The notes under the pieces: generated by a model
Told to the model about the DNA's origin: nothing
The model's input: only the letters and a program-made list of their open reading frames with translations
The model's database searches: none
Assembly (NCBI GenBank): GCA_934667845.1
Contig: CAKUMQ010000037.1
Location: 1 to 25,512, forward strand
Direction of reading: 5' to 3'
Origin: an uncultured Eubacteriales bacterium
Lineage (GTDB): Bacteria; Bacillota; Clostridia; Oscillospirales; Acutalibacteraceae
Length of the DNA: 25,512 nt
Shown here: in pieces, positions 22,275 to 25,512 of the stretch
Layout of the letters: each line of letters begins with the position of its first letter
How positions within the stretch are numbered: position 1 is the stretch's first letter
Made by a program: the position numbers and the translations under genes

Positions 22275-23021
22275 GTGCGACATTTTACGGAAAGAGCCGC
22301 TGCGTTTTTGATCGATGTCTGTCTGGCTGGCATCGTGACCTTGCCCTTTTTATGGCCGATCACCGACGCCATGCAGAATGACCGGCTGTCTAAACCGCTG
22401 TTCTGGCTGCTGTATTTGCTGATCCTGGCCGCATTTGCCGCATTGCTTATTCTGCGGGACGTTCTTTTGAAAGGCAGAAGTGTGGGAAAGCGGTTGTTTG
22501 GCCTGCATGTGCGGGATAAACATACACCGGCTGATGCCCGCCCGGTTCAGTTGATCCAAAACAACCTCTTTTTCTGGATACCGGCAGTAGATCTGATCCT
22601 GCTGCTGGCGACGGGCGCCACATTGGGCAATCGTGTATCCGATACAGTAGTCACAGCAGAGGAAAAACCGCTGGGACGCCGCCGCTTTTGGCAGGAGCCG
22701 ATCGTTTGGTTGGCGCTGTTTGCTGTCGCCGGGATCGCGGTGATCGGAACGCGTGTGCTGCCCCATCTGTTCCACTCCGCCCGTGATACCGACGAATATC
22801 AGGCAGCCTATGCCTATCTGAAGAGCAGTGAGGCGTTTCAGATGTTGGGAGAGGAAGAGTCGGCCATACATATGCAGTCCTATCAGAGAAAAGGAGCGCT
22901 GAAAAACGGCTCCACCGCCACGATCACCTTTTGTGTTGCCGGGCAGAATTTTACCGTGGTCTGCCATGCTGCTGAGGACGCCCCTTGGGCGGTTTGTACG
23001 GAATGTACAGCATTTGACTGA
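22275..23021 (+). CDS. RDD-family membrane protein
   Basis: A 248-residue protein. The N-terminal part is an RDD domain: RHFTERAAAFLIDVCLAG with the Arg and Asp of the family, a second membrane segment (LFWLLYLLILAAFAALLILRD) and GRSVGKRLFGLHVRD. A further membrane segment (WLALFAVAGIAVIGTRVL) leads into a C-terminal domain of about 70 residues. RDD proteins are integral membrane proteins, some linked to ion exchange, most unassigned. The start is GTG at 22275, 7 nt after AGGAGG. An ATG two bases earlier is out of frame and stops after 12 codons. It ends the plus-strand series before a terminator. Confidence 0.8.
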   Translation: MRHFTERAAAFLIDVCLAGIVTLPFLWPITDAMQNDRLSKPLFWLLYLLILAAFAALLILRDVLLKGRSVGKRLFGLHVRDKHTPADARPVQLIQNNLFFWIPAVDLILLLATGATLGNRVSDTVVTAEEKPLGRRRFWQEPIVWLALFAVAGIAVIGTRVLPHLFHSARDTDEYQAAYAYLKSSEAFQMLGEEESAIHMQSYQRKGALKNGSTATITFCVAGQNFTVVCHAAEDAPWAVCTECTAFD

Positions 23022-23024
23022 GGT

Positions 23025-23072
23025 ATATAGTGGCGCCTCGGTAGAGAGCGACGCACGGGATATAGTGGCGCC
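23025..23072. repeat. two 13-bp direct repeats
   Basis: ATATAGTGGCGCC occurs at 23025-23037 and 23060-23072, with short further similarity on both sides (CGG and GGTA). It lies just behind the RDD stop. It may be a short duplication scar; no function is visible. Confidence 0.6.
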
Positions 23073-23121
23073 GCCGGGTAACAAGGGAGAATCCCCATGA
23101 GGTCCGCTTTTGTATCGTTAG

Positions 23122-23151
23122 GGCAGCCGCCAATGTGCGGCTGCCTCTTTT
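23122..23151 (+). terminator. intrinsic terminator of the plus-strand island genes
   Basis: A perfect 9-bp stem GGCAGCCGC/GCGGCTGCC with a CAATGT loop, then TCTTTT. It lies about 100 nt after the RDD gene and before the end of the convergent minus-strand genes. Confidence 0.65.
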
Positions 23152-23189
23152 GCTATCCGTTTGGAATGGTATAACCCATAATATTTAAT

Positions 23190-23465
23190 CTACTTGTGCT
23201 GAGTATACGCTTTATGTATTGCAGAACAATTTTCAAATACAAATTCGACCGAAGATATATTCTGCTCTAAATCGTTTATTGATTTACTTATACATGAAAC
23301 CGTTTTTTTCAGCACCGCTTGAACAGATTCATTAAAAAACGGCGCCCGCCATCTAAAGACTTTCTCCACTCCATCTATATCCAGGAAAACTTCTTGCTCC
23401 AAGTAATCTGTATATTTATGTGTATACTTATTGTCTTCAGAAAACTTTTGCGATAGTTCATTCAA
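23190..23465 (-). pseudogene. 3' half of a split gene downstream of the Rhs immunity gene
   Basis: An open frame of 91 codons whose only usable start is TTG at 23465, with no properly spaced ribosome binding site. A TGA lies four codons upstream. It overlaps the end of the preceding frame by 8 bp at a run of seven T (23469-23475; A on the coding strand). Removing one base from the run joins the two frames into a single protein of about 215 residues. The residues (DYLEQEVFLDIDGVEKVFRWRAPFF, coiled VLKKTVSCISKSINDLEQNIS) match no family I recognise. It could be a true mutation, a phase-variable tract or a sequencing error. Confidence 0.6.
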
Positions 23466-23847
23466 ACCTTTTTTTCAGCATCTGAGCGTGTTCACCCGAT
23501 AAGTAGTATACATTAGACTCTATATATACATCAGCACCTTCATCCTTGTGGCTTTTTTCGGCATTTTGAATTCTGTCCCATGCAACAATTCTTAAAACAT
23601 ACTCCTTCTTTCTTGATCGTTTAAACTCAAAAACGCTATAAGAAGTATCACGATCATTGTATTTTCTATAATTATAGTGAAAAATTCTGTAAGCCTCATG
23701 TTTTTCGCCGCCAATGGTTACTACTGCACAACCACAATTTATAAAAGAATCAAATTGTATTTTTTGTTGTACAGTAATTGGACACTTGTTTCCCAAATTG
23801 GTGTACTGCACAGACTCTATATTTCTAATATTATCAAGAATAATCAT
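23458..23847 (-). CDS. unrecognised AT-rich accessory protein, 5' half of a split gene
   Basis: A 129-residue soluble protein starting MIILDNIRNIESVQYTNLGNKCP, with CGCAVVTIGGEKHEAYRIFHYNYRKYNDRD and FEFKRSRKKEYVLRIVAWDRI. AAGGAG lies 13 nt before the ATG. It follows the candidate immunity gene by 72 nt on the same strand and probably belongs to the same toxin module. It ends shortly after the A7 tract, where the downstream frame begins, so the ancestral protein was probably longer. A role as second immunity or accessory protein is possible from position only. Confidence 0.6.
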   Translation of the reverse strand: MIILDNIRNIESVQYTNLGNKCPITVQQKIQFDSFINCGCAVVTIGGEKHEAYRIFHYNYRKYNDRDTSYSVFEFKRSRKKEYVLRIVAWDRIQNAEKSHKDEGADVYIESNVYYLSGEHAQMLKKRFE

Positions 23848-23919
23848 ATCATTTCATTGTCTCCTTGAGAACCGTATGCTCTTTCACATACTGGCTCACA
23901 CATCCACAAGCCTCTGCCA

Positions 23920-24309
23920 TTACCAATAATGGTTCCTGCGATAATTGTACAGCCAATTATCGACACATATAAACAGCACTACGCCGATAAATGCCATAAA
24001 ATATACCTTGATATAACCATTATCTGCAAACATCTCCGCGCGAGAGAACACATACCGCTCAATACAAAAAAACAGAAAGAACGCATAGTTAATGATTTGA
24101 CCGACAAAAAGCGGAAACTTTGTGCTTCGACAATTGAAAAACAAAAGGCAAACCATCCATTTGGGAAATTGTCGACGAAGGACACTGCTAAAAGGATAGG
24201 CTTTCATATCTGTTGCCCTATTGATCCCATATTGGCAATCTTTTTTTGTGCTGTGCTGAAATAAAAACATGGTGAACCAAAAATCAACAAATAAAATCCA
24301 GTGAAGCAT
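23920..24309 (-). CDS. small multi-TM protein abutting the Rhs gene (candidate immunity protein)
   Basis: A 129-residue hydrophobic protein with about four membrane segments (LHWILFVDFWFTMFLFQ; WMVCLLFFNC; LFVGQIINYAFFLFFCIE; VYFMAFIGVVLFICVDNWL). Its ATG directly follows the Rhs stop (TAAATG), with AGGGGA inside the end of the Rhs gene, so the two are coupled. A small membrane protein directly behind an Rhs tip is the usual place and type of a cognate immunity protein for a membrane-acting toxin. The family is not recognised and the role is inferred. Base composition is AT-rich like the tip. Confidence 0.7.
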   Translation of the reverse strand: MLHWILFVDFWFTMFLFQHSTKKDCQYGINRATDMKAYPFSSVLRRQFPKWMVCLLFFNCRSTKFPLFVGQIINYAFFLFFCIERYVFSRAEMFADNGYIKVYFMAFIGVVLFICVDNWLYNYRRNHYW

Positions 24310-25512
24310 TTATGTCTTTCCCCTAATAAATTTTTGAAACCAATCGCAAATTTGTGTGTACACATATACAGAAAAACTTTTAACAAATCTTTTGACAATA
24401 GGCTTTGTAAGAATCAGACTTCTACTCGATTGAAATAAAGTTCCTCGGCAAAAAAATGTTCCTCCTTTACCAAACAAATCCTTTTTCCAAAGCGAATTGC
24501 CTACGCCTTGGCCGCCAAAATATCCCCACACAAGTCCAAATCCAATATCTATCAAGAGATCTCCCCAATTAAACTTCCTTTTGTTTATTACGCAACTAAC
24601 AACATTAGTGATGCCACTTATTACAGCACTTCCAATCATACAAATCCAACGCTTGTATTTTGAGGCAATTATTAGCCCCGCAGCAAAACCGGAAGCGGCT
24701 ACTAACGCTGTGTTCCAAGATAATAGATTATACTTAAACCCCCTGAATGAACAATTGCTTCTTGTCCAATAGTCCAAAGCAGTGATTAAGTAATCCAAAA
24801 GAACATTAATTAAAGCACCTATCACCCCGCTGATTATATTAGCTAAAACGTCCCCTGAATCATCTTTATCATTCACGGGAGAATTTGCAGTATATGCATA
24901 CAAATTTGTCCCAAATAGTGAACCTAAAGATATTTTCAGTATTTCCACACTATCCCCATTCACAAACCTACCGACCACCGGGTTATAATACCGGCTCTGG
25001 AGGTAGTACATACCGATTTCGGGGTCATAGTAATACCCACGATAGCGGTAGGGGTTGACGGTGGCGATGGCAATGTCGGACGCGTCCTGCGTTACTGTGC
25101 AGACGCCCCAGGCATCATAGCTATATTTTGCGACGGAATGCGCGTCCTTGTTCATGATGCCGATGATGTCGCCCTGGAGGTTCTTCTGGAAATAGAACGG
25201 CTCGTCATTGTACACGATACCGCAGACCGAATCCTCGTTGTCGTACAGCGGGATAATGGTGTTGTTGTTCCAAGCCTCGCACAGGATTTTCGTGCCGTCG
25301 AGGGCGTAGGTGTGTTTGACACCGCCCACGGTCTTGCTCGTGCGGATGCCGTTGGCGTTGTAGGTATAAATATTGCTGTCGAACGACTTGAGCTGCCGTC
25401 CCTTTTCCCACGCGAGCGTATGCCCAAGGTAGGTTGTCGGGTTGCCCTGCGCGTCGTAGGTGATCGGCTGATCGCCCACCTTGGTGAGCAAATCTTTCCA
25501 ATCTTTCCAAAC
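24310..25512 (-). CDS. Rhs-repeat polymorphic toxin, C-terminal part, cut by right edge
   Basis: 400 codons of an Rhs protein; the frame is open to the right edge. The core part (about 24950-25512) has YD-repeats (DQPITYDAQGNPTTYLGHTL, YTYNANGIRTSK, AKYSYDAWGV) and the terminal core signature YYYDPEIGMYYLQSRYYNPV followed by GRFVNGD. The rest is the variable tip of about 210 residues, AT-rich and hydrophobic: DVLANIISGVIGALINVLLDY, LVAASGFAAGLIIA and IDIGFGLVWGYFGGQGVG, with a basic C-terminus. No nuclease motif is visible; a membrane-acting toxin is plausible. Rhs proteins are large secreted or surface toxins used against neighbouring cells. Its immunity candidate starts at the next base after the stop. 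Confidence 0.88.
   Translation of the reverse strand, partial: VWKDWKDLLTKVGDQPITYDAQGNPTTYLGHTLAWEKGRQLKSFDSNIYTYNANGIRTSKTVGGVKHTYALDGTKILCEAWNNNTIIPLYDNEDSVCGIVYNDEPFYFQKNLQGDIIGIMNKDAHSVAKYSYDAWGVCTVTQDASDIAIATVNPYRYRGYYYDPEIGMYYLQSRYYNPVVGRFVNGDSVEILKISLGSLFGTNLYAYTANSPVNDKDDSGDVLANIISGVIGALINVLLDYLITALDYWTRSNCSFRGFKYNLLSWNTALVAASGFAAGLIIASKYKRWICMIGSAVISGITNVVSCVINKRKFNWGDLLIDIGFGLVWGYFGGQGVGNSLWKKDLFGKGGTFFCRGTLFQSSRSLILTKPIVKRFVKSFSVYVYTQICDWFQKFIRGKT

Noticed and set aside
1..25512. tRNA, rRNA, CRISPR arrays, transposases or integrases
   Set aside because: No cloverleaf-like segments, regular repeat-spacer pattern or transposase/recombinase coding sequence was found on either strand by eye.

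Overview
The window looks like a chromosomal segment from a GC-rich, spore-forming member of the Clostridia, most plausibly an Oscillospiraceae/Ruminococcaceae-type gut bacterium. The clues are the hprK-glcK-murB-rapZ-whiA-dnaE-pfkA gene order, a SpoIVB sporulation protease, strong GGAGG-type ribosome binding sites and SigA-like promoters. No tRNA, rRNA, CRISPR array or transposase gene was seen.

Region 1 (1-9672, minus strand) is one long co-directional run: HPr kinase/phosphorylase, ROK glucokinase, MurB, RapZ, WhiA, DnaE, phosphofructokinase and the start of a DUF2974-like protein cut by the left edge. Several junctions overlap by 4 bp (murB/rapZ, whiA/dnaE). pfkA has an extra extended -10 promoter of its own. 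The block joins sugar phosphorylation and catabolite control (hprK, glcK, pfkA) with cell-wall precursor synthesis (murB, rapZ), a division-linked DNA-binding protein (whiA) and replication (dnaE).

Region 2 (about 9.7-18.5 kb) is ordinary core sequence in short units. It holds a small DUF6514-like gene behind a consensus promoter with a palindrome, then mutY-dCMP deaminase-SDR reductase. Next come a padR-HAAS-membrane protein operon with a clear PadR-type operator, a secreted transglutaminase-like protein, a stand-alone acyltransferase-fold protein on the minus strand, a SLOG protein on the minus strand, and spoIVB.

Region 3 (about 18.5 kb to the right edge) is an accessory island of polymorphic-toxin type. 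On the plus strand a promoter leads into the 5' end of a zinc-ribbon membrane gene. That gene is cut after about 49 codons and joined, out of frame, to an orphan Rhs tip (end of the Rhs core plus about 250 residues of unrecognised C-terminal domain). Two tandem copies follow of a two-gene module (zinc-ribbon membrane protein plus membrane-anchored protein of about 200 residues), then a 3-TM protein and an RDD-family protein. The cut 5' end is repeated almost exactly (162 bp, 6 mismatches by eye) at the start of the second zinc-ribbon gene. The Rhs tip plus one gene pair is therefore a cassette of about 2.08 kb lying between direct repeats. On the minus strand, entering from the right edge, is the C-terminal part of another Rhs protein. 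It has a GC-rich core and an AT-rich hydrophobic tip, is abutted by a small multi-TM candidate immunity gene, and is followed by a gene split at a run of seven T.

The most unusual content is Region 3: the repeat-flanked toxin-tip/immunity cassette and the duplicated zinc-ribbon/anchored-protein pairs. The immunity role is an inference from gene order. Neither toxin domain was recognised.
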